Notes: generated by a model from the sequence alone, not told the origin. A DNA stretch of 64,000 bases from Micromonospora sp. HM5-17 (GCF_003762835.1 NZ_RJWA01000014.1:1-64000); one strand, 5' to 3'; numbered from the stretch's first letter, positions 1 to 8,523 are shown. Made by a program: numbers and translations.

Positions 1-1
1 G

Positions 2-283
2 CTCATGAGTAAACTTTCGCCAACGCCCCGGATCCTGAGGGATATTGCGTCTGTTCTTCAGCTGGACGTCGATGACCTATTTGTCATTGCGGGCTTGCCG
101 CCGGACTGTGGACCGGCTACACAAGGGCCGTACCGTGCCACCCTCGAGACAGGCCAACTGGTCGCCGCCGCTAGCTTCCTCACTGCCTCGCAGGTCAAGC
201 AGCTGGTCCAGTCCGCTAGGGTCATGAGGGAGAACAGTCGGGAAGATCTGGAGCATGAGCCTAGCCCCGTTTCCGTCATGTGA
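2..283 (+). CDS. XRE-type helix-turn-helix regulator, C-terminal part (5' end outside window)
   Basis: The frame is open from the first base, so the gene probably starts upstream. An ATG at 5 exists but would remove the DNA-binding half. The visible start, SPTPRILRDIASVLQLDVDDLF, resembles the last helices of a Cro/C1-type HTH domain (the 'pick a scheme, weigh the next promoter' region), followed by about 60 residues without recognisable features and a stop at 281. It is presumably a DNA-binding transcription regulator, but its target cannot be told. It lies at the head of the lower-GC accessory patch. The HTH assignment is by motif resemblance only. Confidence 0.55.
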   Translation, partial: LMSKLSPTPRILRDIASVLQLDVDDLFVIAGLPPDCGPATQGPYRATLETGQLVAAASFLTASQVKQLVQSARVMRENSREDLEHEPSPVSVM

Positions 284-329
284 GTGTTTGGGAAGGGTTG
301 TTGTGGGTGGCGTGGTGGTGTGACTTCGG

Positions 330-554
330 GTGGTGGGACGGTCACGGTCGTCTCCTGTGATGAACGCTGATGTCATGCGTCAGGTTCGAGACGCCGAAAA
401 GATCGCCCAGTGGGACGACGCAACGGCGCTGGATCATGCGGTGGCCCTCCGTCAATCGGCCCGTAGTGAGGGTTACGCGCTGGCCGACGTGATTGCCGGC
501 GAATGGGGCGAACCTACGAATGCCTTTCTCGTCGAGCAGCCCCCGCTGTTTTGA
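330..554 (+). CDS. Small hypothetical protein
   Basis: A 74-codon frame from GTG 330, or 64 codons from ATG 360 (start MNADVMRQVRD), which I consider at least as likely. No good Shine-Dalgarno sequence precedes either start. The product is acidic and soluble, rich in Ala/Asp/Glu, with no signal peptide or membrane segment. I do not recognise a family. It ends 40 bases before the remnant of an IS5-type transposase and might itself be cut short by that insertion. Confidence 0.35.
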   Translation: MVGRSRSSPVMNADVMRQVRDAEKIAQWDDATALDHAVALRQSARSEGYALADVIAGEWGEPTNAFLVEQPPLF

Positions 555-593
555 TGGCGAGGTTGACGTTCCCGTAGCTGTTAAGAGCTCCTA

Positions 594-752
594 GCACGAT
601 CTTGAGGTTATCTGCTTGATCAGACGCATCCAGCAGATCAGGGCGCAGGCGAGGCTGACGAGTGCCTCGTGGAGGTCGAGGTGGCGTTCCCATCGGACGG
701 CCAGGCGACGAAACTGGTGAAGCAAGGCGATGCACTGGTCGGCGCGAGGGGC
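594..752 (-). pseudogene. IS5-family transposase remnant (C-terminal ~50 codons)
   Basis: Read on the minus strand, codons ending at 594 give a peptide with LLHQFRRLAVRWERHLD, then a short hydrophobic stretch (LVSLACALICW) and a stop. This is the typical end of IS5-group DDE transposases ('NRLK..R.IATRYEK....YLA.V.LA...IWL'). The catalytic domain that should lie at higher coordinates is absent. In its place is the unrelated HEAT-like gene starting at 757, so only the transposon's 3' end survives. The distal insertion-sequence end would lie near 560-590; I could not identify a certain terminal repeat. Confidence 0.7.
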
Positions 753-756
753 GAGA

Positions 757-1470
757 ATGTCGCATATTGGGTTGCAACTGCGGTACGCAGCGGATGCTAA
801 CGAATTCGAAGCCGGTGTAGCGGAAGCTGTTCGCGGAGGTGCCGCTGGTGACGAAGCATTGGCGCGGGCGCTGCTGGCGGTTGGACGTGCACGGCGTGTC
901 ACGATCGTCGCGGCGTTGGGTGAGGCTGAGGGGCCGTTTGGGGTCCCGGTTCTCAGATCTCTCGTACAAGAGAAACGTGAGGACGTCGACGTGCGGTGCG
1001 CCGGCCTGGTCGCCCTGAGTAAGAGGATCGGGGTCGAAGCGTCAGATGTGTTGGTCAACTGCTTGGCTGACGAGAATGAGTCGGTCCAGCGCTACGCACT
1101 CAAATGTCTCGCTTGCGTGGGTGATGATCGTGGCTGGGCCCAGGTGTATGAGCTGCTTCAGGTCGCGTTGAGCGGGGCGCCTCCGAGATTCCCCAACAGT
1201 CTAAGCTTCAAAACGCTTTCGCTTCAGTCGGAGAATCTTGCGGCGATCGGCTACTTGGCCCGTCATTTGACTACGCCGAATCGTCGAAGTGCGCTCGTAG
1301 ATGTGGTTGTTGGTGGCTGGGAGAAACTGTATTCCGCCGAGCGGCAATGGTTAAATGAGTATTGTCCGTCTCTTACGCCGAAGGGGCGACATGAACAAAA
1401 GGAACTAGATGTCGGTTGGATAACATCTTGGCTGTGCCACCCGCTGATGTCGGTGCTTTATTTGAGGTGA
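757..1470 (+). CDS. HEAT-repeat-like protein
   Basis: The protein is 237 residues from ATG 757; an upstream ATG at 730 would extend it into the transposase remnant and is unlikely. Residues about 40-140 consist of short paired amphipathic helices (for example VPVLRSLVQEKREDVDVRCAGLVAL and VLVNCLADENESVQRYALKCLA), the pattern of HEAT/PBS-lyase-like repeats that act as protein-binding scaffolds. There is no signal peptide or membrane segment. The C-terminal third is lower in GC and not recognisable. Its N-terminus coincides with the insertion-sequence breakpoint, so the gene may have lost a 5' part. The partner is unknown; the neighbouring SUKH gene hints at a toxin-immunity or defence patch, but that is inference. 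Confidence 0.55.
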   Translation: MSHIGLQLRYAADANEFEAGVAEAVRGGAAGDEALARALLAVGRARRVTIVAALGEAEGPFGVPVLRSLVQEKREDVDVRCAGLVALSKRIGVEASDVLVNCLADENESVQRYALKCLACVGDDRGWAQVYELLQVALSGAPPRFPNSLSFKTLSLQSENLAAIGYLARHLTTPNRRSALVDVVVGGWEKLYSAERQWLNEYCPSLTPKGRHEQKELDVGWITSWLCHPLMSVLYLR

Positions 1471-1531
1471 TCTCGGAGGGTGTCTGATTCATAGAGTTTG
1501 TGGGTAATGTGTGTTTAGAGGGGTCATGATT

Positions 1532-1553
1532 TAGTGGGGCTGCAGCCCCATTA
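1532..1553. terminator. Palindromic hairpin after the HEAT-like gene
   Basis: TGGGGCTGCAGCCCCA (1535-1550) is a perfect 16-base palindrome, extended on both sides by A-T pairs and one G-U wobble (1532-1553). It lies 62 bases after the HEAT-like stop and 20 bases before the next start. No T-run follows, so it is either a GC-type terminator or an operator. Confidence 0.45.
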
Positions 1554-1572
1554 GTCGTGAGGTGAGACAGAG

Positions 1573-2286
1573 GTGTTCAGCGTTACGGGCGATCTGGTGG
1601 AGTTGCCAGATGATGCGGCTGCGGTCTGTGAGCTTATCTCCAGCTTCCTCGAGAGCTGGAACGTGACGCAACCTGGCCTGGACCTCTCGTTGGCCGAGAA
1701 TGAGGTGCGCGAGGCTGAGTATAGGCTCGGTCTCGCGCTACCCGTGGCCCTACGCTGGATGCTCACGAATGTGGGCGCGGGTCATAACGTGATCGGGCGC
1801 CAGGACTTCCTCGTTCACCCGCGATGTCTGGAAATTGACGACCAGGGGGTGTTGGTTTATCGCGTGGAGAACCAGCACTGCGCGAAATGGGGGGTCCGCG
1901 TAGATGAGATAGGGTATTTGGATCCTCCTGTGATCTGGAAGGATTTGCAGGCTGGTGCGGAGTGGTGTTCGTATCAACAACGACTCTCGGTTGACTTACT
2001 GGAGATGGTGTTCAATGAGGCGATGCTCTCGCCGGAAGCCAACGTCCTGCAAACTGAACTAGCATCAGGCGCGCCGCCCGAGCTCGACAGTTTGCCGCGC
2101 TTGGCAATTCCAGAGCACGTCTTCTGGCCGCTTCCCGAAGGGCCTCCTGTTCGCTGGTACGGCATGCGCGACTGCCTTATCCGCAACGATGGCGACGTAT
2201 GGCTGTGGGCTTTCGGTCGCACGGCCGATGACGTCAACAGGGCCACACGTGCGATTCCCGGCGAATGGACCAGATCGCAGGAGTAA
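1573..2286 (+). CDS. SMI1/KNR4 (SUKH) family protein
   Basis: The protein is 237 residues from GTG 1573, preceded by GAGACAGAG. The centre carries SUKH family hallmarks: a helix ending LPVALRWMLTNVGAG, then a loop-strand region with GVLVYRVENQHCAKWGV and DPPV about 30 residues later. This is the usual 'ENq...W.v...DPPV' pattern. Proteins of this superfamily often act as cytoplasmic immunity partners of contact-dependent or polymorphic toxins, and some have other regulatory roles. No toxin gene is present in the visible neighbourhood, so it may be an orphan immunity gene. GC content is lower than in the rest of the window, in line with acquisition by transfer. Confidence 0.7.
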   Translation: MFSVTGDLVELPDDAAAVCELISSFLESWNVTQPGLDLSLAENEVREAEYRLGLALPVALRWMLTNVGAGHNVIGRQDFLVHPRCLEIDDQGVLVYRVENQHCAKWGVRVDEIGYLDPPVIWKDLQAGAEWCSYQQRLSVDLLEMVFNEAMLSPEANVLQTELASGAPPELDSLPRLAIPEHVFWPLPEGPPVRWYGMRDCLIRNDGDVWLWAFGRTADDVNRATRAIPGEWTRSQE

Positions 2287-2380
2287 GCGCGCCCCTACTT
2301 GCCGTGCCATCCACTGAACTGGACTGAGTGATTCTGCAGCAGCGCGGGACGCTGCTCGCAGGTCAAACTGCTCGTCCTCG

Positions 2381-3584
2381 TCATTCGGCCTCGGCGGGCG
2401 GAAACAGCAGCATGTCGGCGACGAAGCAGGCGATCTCCCCGGAGGAGTCCCGGCCGATCCAGGTCGGGTACGCCCCGTCGCCCCAACCGCTCGCCCAGGC
2501 CACCACGGCGCCGTCGCCGACGACGGCGTACGAGTCGGTGTCGAAGGTTTCGAGATCACTATCCAGTTCGGGCAGCCGGGCAGCCGCCTCGGCGTCGACG
2601 AAGCAGGCCATCCCGGCGTCCACCCCGAAGCCGAAGAACTCCCCGGCGCCGAGGTCGAGCGGATCCTGACCGTCGCGCAGCGCCAGCTCCCACGAGACGA
2701 CCCGACGGTCGGTGACGTCGAGCCGGGCGGCGGCGATCCGGCGGTGCTCGGGGTCGTCGACGAACGTCGCGATGCTGACGGTCACCGGGTACGTCCCGGG
2801 TGCGACGGTGACGGTGAACGGCTCGTTGTCATATCGGAGCCAGGCCGGGTCGGCGGCGACCAGCCGGCCCGACGGCAGCGGCAGCATTCCCGCGGGCGCG
2901 GTGGACAGCCGCAGCCGCCGATCCCTGATGGAGCGTTCGGTGCCGGCGCGGAACAGCTCCGCGACCTGGTCTGGCCGCAGCGGCCGGGGCGGCTGCCACG
3001 GTGGACCGTCGGCGCGGCGTACCGGCAGCGCGTGGTCGCCCGCCTCGGCGATCTCGCAGCCCTCGTCACCGGCGAGCGCGAGCAGCGCCTGCCATCGACC
3101 GAAGTCCGGGCGTGGCAGTCGGGGTGGCTGCTCGCGACGAATGGAGTCGCGCCCGGGGCCCCCGGTCGCCCTGCGGCTCGTCGATGTCGGTCCGCTCGCC
3201 GGCCAGCAGGTACGTCGTGGTGTGCCGGGCCGCGGCGCGCGGGAACTCGGGCCCGTCGAGCTCGGGCGGGCCGGACCAGGTCTGGACCTCGCGCAGGAAC
3301 AGGTCGCCGTCCGGGGTCCGGCGCAGCTCGTGGCGGGAGATCCGCCGGCCGGCCGCGTCGAACCGCGCGAGCTGGCAGTAGTTGTCGGCCCAGGCGAGGT
3401 CGAGGACGGCGTACGGCCGGCGGCCGTCGGGGGCGGTGGCCATTCCCCCGGTGCCGGTGCGGAGCAGCACCACACTGTACGGCTCACCGGCGGCGTCCCG
3501 CGCCCGCGCGGCGGCGGGGGCCAGGGGGTTGACGACCGCGTCGTCCCAACCGTCGGCGTACACCGCCGCGAGCGTCAGCGTCAT
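2381..3584 (-). pseudogene. DUF4241-domain protein, interrupted by one frameshift
   Basis: The reading starts at ATG 3584 (MTLTLAAVYADGWDDAV) and runs in one frame to about 3163. It continues without loss in the next frame to the stop at 2381. The second part contains the DUF4241 hallmark: PVTVSIATFVDD, VSWELALRDGQDP and the GFGVDAGMACFVD motif. The shift falls in the run GGGGCCCCC at 3155-3163, a classic place for both polymerase slippage and base-calling errors. Restored, the protein is about 400 residues with no signal peptide. Its molecular function is unknown; DUF4241 proteins occur near toxin-immunity loci. It is either a recent pseudogene or an assembly artefact. Confidence 0.65.
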
Positions 3585-3662
3585 GGTCGGCGAGCGTAGT
3601 AAACACCGCTGACACCGCCGGACCCGACGAGTGCCGCCCTCGCCCGGGGCACCGACCGGCGC

Positions 3663-4380
3663 CCGTGCTCCGCCCGAGCCGCAGCCGCCAACGCCGACGA
3701 CCACGAGCTGTGGATGCCGGCCCGGCGCGGCTACGGCCCCAGCGACGTCCCGTCCGGACCCACGTCGTTTCCCGACGAGGTCGCCGACGTACGCGGTCGT
3801 CGAGGCGGCCCGGGAGTCCTCGGGCCGGCCGGTGCACCTGGTCGGCGCCTCCTACGGCGCGATTCTGGCCCTGCACACCGCGGCGGCGGACCCGCGCGAC
3901 CTGCGGTCGCTCGCCATCTTCGAGCCGCCGCTGTTCGCGGCCGGGCCGCAGACCGTGCCCCTGCTCGACCGGTACCGTGCCGCCCTCGAACGGGACGACG
4001 CCCCGGCGATGGCCGCGGTGCGCAACGAGGTGACCCGGGTTCCGGCGGAGATTGTCGCGGCGTTCGCCGCCGCGGCCGGTGACCGGCGGCCCGCCCCGGC
4101 CGAGGCACGGCGCGTGGCGGTCGGCTGGCCGCACGATCTCGAAGCGCTCGCCGCGGACAGCACGGACCTGACCCGCTGGTCCGCCATCACCGTGCCGACC
4201 CTGCTGATGCAGGGCGCCGACACCTGGGAGCCGATGCCGAGCACACTGGACGCCCTCGCGCCGGCGATGCCCCGGGCGCGCCGGATCAGCTGGCCCGGGC
4301 AGTCGCACTTCGTGACGTCGACCGCACCCGAACTCGTCGCGGACGCCCTGCGCCGGTTCTTCGCCGAGGTCGCCGGGTAG
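3663..4380 (+). pseudogene. Alpha/beta-hydrolase remnant (5' part missing, one frameshift)
   Basis: In one frame 3690-3790 reads HELWMPARRGYGPSD and PTSFPDEVADVR, the usual stretch before the nucleophile elbow of small alpha/beta hydrolases. From about 3795 the homology continues in another frame with GRPVHLVGASYGA (Ser nucleophile in G-A-S-Y-G) and runs to a C-terminal GQSHFVTS histidine segment, stop 4378. The N-terminal strand and oxyanion HG motif, about 40 residues, are absent upstream. With both defects the gene is probably non-functional. The coding-strand codon use is still normal, so decay is recent or the frameshift is a sequencing error. Confidence 0.6.
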
Positions 4381-4505
4381 CCGGTGCGGCATCCCGCCAC
4401 CCGACCACACCCGGAGACGGATGCCCGTCTCCGGCGATCAAGCTCGTTCGCCGCCCGGCGCCGCCGATTCGTTACGTGGCCGCGCCGGGCGGACGCGCCG
4501 CGCGC

Positions 4506-5234
4506 TCAGGCCGCGGCGAGCGAACGGACGTAGTTGACCTGCTGGTGAATGGTGTGGACCTGCTGCTGGCTGGTGACCGGGATCCGGGCCACGTACTGCC
4601 GGCTGCCGTTGGTCACGGTCACCTGGACCACGCCGCGGTACACGGTCTCCTTGACCAGCAGGAAGAGGAGGCTGAGCACGGTCAGCACGCAGAAGCCCAC
4701 GATCGCGAGGACGATCGCCCAGGTCGGGGTCTTCTGCTCGGACTGCCAGAAGTCCGCGACGTGCCACTGCGAGCCGGCGAGCGGCATCTCGCCACTCGGG
4801 GTGCGTACCGTCGTCGAGGTCACCGTGATCTCGCCGATCTGCGCCACCACCGGGCCGGGCTGCTGCCACTGCCCGCCCCCGGCCGGGACGAGGCTCCCCG
4901 GCGGTGTGCTGACCGGCGATCCGCTGACCGGCGATCCGCTGACCGGGGGCACGCTGACCGGCGGCACGCCGCCCGGATAGGCCGGCGCCGGCGGGTACGC
5001 CGGTGCCGGAGTCGCCGGCGAGGCGGGCGGCTGCGGCGGCAGCGTGTACGTCGGCGGCTGCGGCGGTGGCGGCGTCGCGGGCGAGGACGTGTTTCCGGTC
5101 GGCCACGGGTCGGTCGGCGGGGGAGTGAGCTCCGACGCCGCACCGGTCGGCGAGGACGTGGGGTCCGACGCTGCCGCACCGGTTATCGGCGCCGTAGGAT
5201 CCGACGTCCCCGCATTGTTCGGGTCCACGCTCAT
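4506..5234 (-). CDS. Proline-rich single-pass membrane protein
   Basis: The protein is 242 residues from ATG 5234. Residues 1-125 are disordered and rich in Pro/Thr/Ser, including pentapeptide repeats (PVSVP, PVSGS). A short globular segment (IGEITVTSTTVRTPSG) follows. A single membrane helix at about 168-192 (WAIVLAIVGFCVLTVLSLLFLLV) precedes a cytoplasmic or extracytoplasmic tail with VQVTVTNGSRQYVARIPV and a basic-hydrophobic end. Such actinobacterial proteins usually have a beta-rich domain flanking the helix, and their role is unknown. It is convergent with the hydrolase remnant and tandem with the SURF1 gene 116 bases upstream. Confidence 0.7.
   Translation of the reverse strand: MSVDPNNAGTSDPTAPITGAAASDPTSSPTGAASELTPPPTDPWPTGNTSSPATPPPPQPPTYTLPPQPPASPATPAPAYPPAPAYPGGVPPVSVPPVSGSPVSGSPVSTPPGSLVPAGGGQWQQPGPVVAQIGEITVTSTTVRTPSGEMPLAGSQWHVADFWQSEQKTPTWAIVLAIVGFCVLTVLSLLFLLVKETVYRGVVQVTVTNGSRQYVARIPVTSQQQVHTIHQQVNYVRSLAAA
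4908..4967. repeat. Four 15-bp in-frame tandem units
   Basis: The unit GCTGACCGGCGATCC starts at 4908 and 4923, with two diverged copies at 4938 and 4953 (GCTGACCGGGGGCAC and similar). They encode the PVSGS/PVSVP pentapeptides of the proline-rich membrane protein. This is expansion of a disordered linker, not a mobile repeat. Confidence 0.8.
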
Positions 5235-5349
5235 CTCGACTCCTTCCCCACGCCACCCGAATCTGTCTCGCAGACCCTAGCGGGACCGCGCGCCGGCCCG
5301 ACAGCCGGGTATCCGCCCCGGAGTCCGATTTCGGCGACGGATCCGGCGG

Positions 5350-6267
5350 TCAGCCGACCCGGTCCGTGGCGGCCCGGTCCGCGGCCGCCCGATCCGTGGC
5401 GGCCCGGTCCAGCGACGGCGCGGCGGCCAGGTCGAGCGGCTCGGGAGCCCGCGCCCGGCGTCCGTCCGACCGGCGGGCGTCGGCGGTGCGGTCGGCCGGA
5501 CCTCCGCCGGTCTCGCCCCGGGCCTCGCGCCGGGCCGCCCAACCGAAACCGACCAGGGCCAGCAGCGCGAAGAGCCACCACTGGACGACGTACCCGGCGT
5601 TCTGCCAGTCGTTCTCGTGGCCGATCGGGATCGGCGAGAAGGCCGGATCGGCGGGCGGCGTCTGCTCGTCCAGCAGCAGATAGCCGTGGTAGAGCGGGTA
5701 CGGCAGCTCCCGCGCCAACGTCGGCACGGCGATCCGCCGGGTCTCCAGTCGCCCGTCCCGGGGAACGACCGCGTCCGGTTTGCTCTCGGACAGGTGCACC
5801 CGGCCGATCACGGTCACCTCGCCCGAGGGCGCCGCCGGCACCTCCGGCCGGGCCGTCGCGTTACCACCCGGGACCGGCGGGATCCAGCCCCGATCCACCA
5901 GGACCGCGGTGCCGTCCGCCAGCACCAGCGGGGTCAACACCTCGAAGCCGACCCGGCTCTCCACCGTACGGTTGCGGACCAGGATCGACCGGCTGTCGTC
6001 GTACCGGCCGGTGACCGTGACCCGGGTCCAGGCCGCGTCGGCCGGCGGCGCCGCACCCACCGACCCGGCCGCGCCGTCCGGCGCCGGGACGACCTGGTCC
6101 AGCGGCACCGGCGTCATGCGCGCGGTGGCGTCGATCCGGTCGTTGATCGCCGCCCGCTCCTGGTACCGGTGCAGCTGCCAGGTGCCGAGCAGCACCATGA
6201 CCGCCGAGGCGGCCAGGGTCAGCGCGAGAATGCCCAGCCAGCGGGGCGTGAGCAGGAACCGGTACAC
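5350..6267 (-). CDS. SURF1 family cytochrome oxidase assembly protein
   Basis: The protein is 305 residues from ATG 6267 (MYRFLLTPRWLGILALTL). It has the SURF1 layout: an N-terminal membrane helix (about 10-30) followed by GTWQLHRYQERA, a periplasmic beta-domain with VTVTGRYDDSRSILVRNR, VGFEVLTPL and DRGWIP motifs, then a second helix (about 232-250, VVQWWLFALLALVGFGW). SURF1 proteins help insert heme a during assembly of aa3-type cytochrome c oxidase. The last 55 residues are an alanine-arginine tail with RAATDRAAADRAATDR repeats, probably disordered. It is divergent from the cobB-like gene, 258 bases apart. Confidence 0.9.
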   Translation of the reverse strand: MYRFLLTPRWLGILALTLAASAVMVLLGTWQLHRYQERAAINDRIDATARMTPVPLDQVVPAPDGAAGSVGAAPPADAAWTRVTVTGRYDDSRSILVRNRTVESRVGFEVLTPLVLADGTAVLVDRGWIPPVPGGNATARPEVPAAPSGEVTVIGRVHLSESKPDAVVPRDGRLETRRIAVPTLARELPYPLYHGYLLLDEQTPPADPAFSPIPIGHENDWQNAGYVVQWWLFALLALVGFGWAARREARGETGGGPADRTADARRSDGRRARAPEPLDLAAAPSLDRAATDRAAADRAATDRVG

Positions 6268-6525
6268 GACCCGAGGCTACCCGGGCCGGCGTCGCGGCCG
6301 ACCAGGTGGGCGCCGGAGCAGCGCCGGTCCGGCGACGACGGGATGGTGACCGGAGGCGCGGCACGGCGCCACGCGGCCGGCTCGGCGCCCCTGCCGACGG
6401 GCGGTCGACGGGTATCCTCACGGCCGGTCGGTCCGATCGACGGATCCGACCGTGTCGCCCCCCGTACCGCCGCCGTCCGCACCGCCCGGGGACCGGGCCG
6501 GTGCCCGCGCCCCGAGGAGCCGACC

Positions 6526-8523
6526 ATGATCGCCGTGCCGCGCGTAGTGGTGAGCGCACCGTCGTCCGGGCACGGCAAGACCGCGATCGCGGTCGGCCTG
6601 CTCGCCGCCCTCGCCAACCGCGGACTGAAGGCCGCCGGGTTCAAGGTCGGGCCCGACCACACCGACGCGGCCTACCTCGGGATGGCCGCCGGGCGCCTCG
6701 GCCGCAACCTCGATCCCCGCCTGGTCGGGCCGCAGCGGATCGCCCCGCTCTTCGCGCACGGCGCCGCCGACGTCGACATCGCGGTCGTCGAGGGGACGAT
6801 GGGACTCTTCGACAGCCTGGCCGGGCGGCCCGAGACCGAGTCGACCGCGGCCATCGCGACCGCGGTACGCGCGCCGGTCGTCCTCGTCGTCGACGTCGCC
6901 GCGATGGGGCAGTCGGTGGCCGCGCTCGCGCACGGCTTCCGGGCGTACGACGAGATGCTCTGGCTCGGCGGGGTGATCCTGAACCGGGTCGCCTCGGACC
7001 GGCACGAGCAACTGCTCCGGGACGCGCTCGACGACATCGGCGTACCGGTCTTCGGCGCGCTGCGGCGGCGTGACCTGCCCGCCGTACTCCCGTCCCGGCA
7101 GCACGGGGTGGTGCCGGTGATGCAGCGCGGGGTCGAGGCGTACCGGGGGATCCGCCGGCTCGGGGAGGCGGTCGCGGGCGCGCTCGACCTCGACCGGCTC
7201 CTCGCGCTCGCCCGGTCCGCGCCCCGGGTGCCGGTCGAGGCGTGGTCGGCGCCGCAGGAGGTGGGCGAGGCCCAGCCCGGCCCGGGCGGCGAGCCCCGGC
7301 GGCGCCCCGTGGTCGCGCTGGCCGGTGGCCCGGCGCTGTCGTACTCGTACGCCGAGACGGCGGAACTCCTGACGGCGGCGGGTGCCGAGGTGGTGACCCT
7401 CGATCCGCTCCGCGACGAGGCGCTGCCGCCGGGGACCGACGCGTTGGTGATCGGCGGCGCGCTACCCGAGACGTACGGGGAGGAGCTGTCGGCGAACCGG
7501 CGGCTCTGCATCGCGGTCGCGGAGCTGGCCCGGACCGGCCGGCCGGTCATCGCGGAGGGGGCGGGCCTGCTCTGGCTGGCCCGGGAGTTCGACGGCCGCC
7601 CGATGTGCGGGGTGCTGCCGGCGGTCGGGACGAGCCTGGACCGGACCGTGGTCGGCTACCGGGAGGCGACCGCCCGGGCCGACTCGCCGGTGGCCCGGGT
7701 CGGCACCCGGGTCGTCGGCTACAAGCAGCACCGGGGCGTCCTCAACCCGCGGGCGGGGCAGACCCCCGCGTGGAGCTGGGGTGGTGGTCCGCCGGAGGGG
7801 TTCGTCTGGCGCCGGGTCCACGCCTCGCAGCTGATGCTGCACTGGGCGAGCAGTCCCGGCATCGCCCGGCGTCTGGTGGCGGCGGCGCTCGCCGGGCCGC
7901 CGGCCCGGACCGCCGGTCCCGCCCCGTCCGCGGCTCCGGCAGCGCCCGGTTCCGGTCCGACTCGTCCGGTCTCGCCGGCGGGTGTGGGTGCGCCGGCGCG
8001 TCCGGTCTCGCCGGCCGGTGCGGCCGCGCCGACCGGTCCCGCGTCGGCTGGTCCGACTACCCGGCCCGGTACGCCGGCCGGTGCGGCGCCCAGCGCCCCG
8101 GTTCCGCCGGCGGGCCCCGTCCCGCCGGCCGGGCCGAGAGCGCCGGCGCGGCCCGCCCCGTCCGGGGCGGAGGCGGCCCGACCCAAAGCCCCGGTCGACG
8201 GCGGACCAGCGGTCACCTCCGGGTCGCCGGGCGGCCCCGGCCGGGGTGAGCCCGCCGCGGCACCCGTCTCGCCCGCCGCGGGCGCCGCCGGGCCGGAGCG
8301 GGACGCCCCGGTCCCGCCCACCCCGTCCCGGAAACCCGCCCCGGTCTCGCCCGCCGGGCCGGTGGGCGGCGTACCGGTCTCGCCCGCCGCCCCGGCCCAG
8401 GCGGCCCCGGCGGCGGTACCCCCGGCCGTGCCGCCGGACGTGCCGCCCGTGTCCCCGGCGGCGGTGCCACCCGCCGGACCCCCGCCCGCCGACCCGTCGG
8501 ATGAAAGCGGGTCCGCGGAATGA
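6526..8523 (+). CDS. Divergent cobyrinate a,c-diamide synthase-like protein with missing catalytic Cys and long Pro/Ala tail
   Basis: The protein is 665 residues from ATG 6526; the frame is open further upstream but without family similarity. The N-terminal half has the CobB/CbiA fold: P-loop SAPSSGHGKTAIAVGLL (about 10-26), GFKVGPD, RNLDPRLVG and VEGTMGLFD. The C-terminal glutamine-amidotransferase half has ALVIGGALPETYG and ends with VHASQLMLHWA. The nucleophile motif, usually AEC(A/G)GLLYL, reads AEGAGLLWL, so Gly345 stands where the catalytic cysteine should be. The usual GHEFHR is GYKQHR and GPDYIDPGYH is GPDHTDAAYL. Residues from about 455 on form a 210-residue Pro/Ala/Gly tail. True CobB amidates cobyrinate with ATP and glutamine. 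This protein may use ammonia, have another role, or be a paralogue. Confidence 0.7.
   Translation: MIAVPRVVVSAPSSGHGKTAIAVGLLAALANRGLKAAGFKVGPDHTDAAYLGMAAGRLGRNLDPRLVGPQRIAPLFAHGAADVDIAVVEGTMGLFDSLAGRPETESTAAIATAVRAPVVLVVDVAAMGQSVAALAHGFRAYDEMLWLGGVILNRVASDRHEQLLRDALDDIGVPVFGALRRRDLPAVLPSRQHGVVPVMQRGVEAYRGIRRLGEAVAGALDLDRLLALARSAPRVPVEAWSAPQEVGEAQPGPGGEPRRRPVVALAGGPALSYSYAETAELLTAAGAEVVTLDPLRDEALPPGTDALVIGGALPETYGEELSANRRLCIAVAELARTGRPVIAEGAGLLWLAREFDGRPMCGVLPAVGTSLDRTVVGYREATARADSPVARVGTRVVGYKQHRGVLNPRAGQTPAWSWGGGPPEGFVWRRVHASQLMLHWASSPGIARRLVAAALAGPPARTAGPAPSAAPAAPGSGPTRPVSPAGVGAPARPVSPAGAAAPTGPASAGPTTRPGTPAGAAPSAPVPPAGPVPPAGPRAPARPAPSGAEAARPKAPVDGGPAVTSGSPGGPGRGEPAAAPVSPAAGAAGPERDAPVPPTPSRKPAPVSPAGPVGGVPVSPAAPAQAAPAAVPPAVPPDVPPVSPAAVPPAGPPPADPSDESGSAE

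Noticed and set aside
4908-4967. CRISPR-like short direct repeats.
   Set aside because: Four contiguous 15-bp units in frame inside a coding region, without spacers.
5617-6525. N-terminal extension of about 300 codons to the CobB-like frame.
   Set aside because: The extension overlaps SURF1 on the other strand and lacks similarity; the P-loop starts naturally after ATG 6526.
6268-6525. Cobalamin riboswitch upstream of the CobB-like gene; also searched before cobC.
   Set aside because: No B12-box-like conserved core could be found in either leader.
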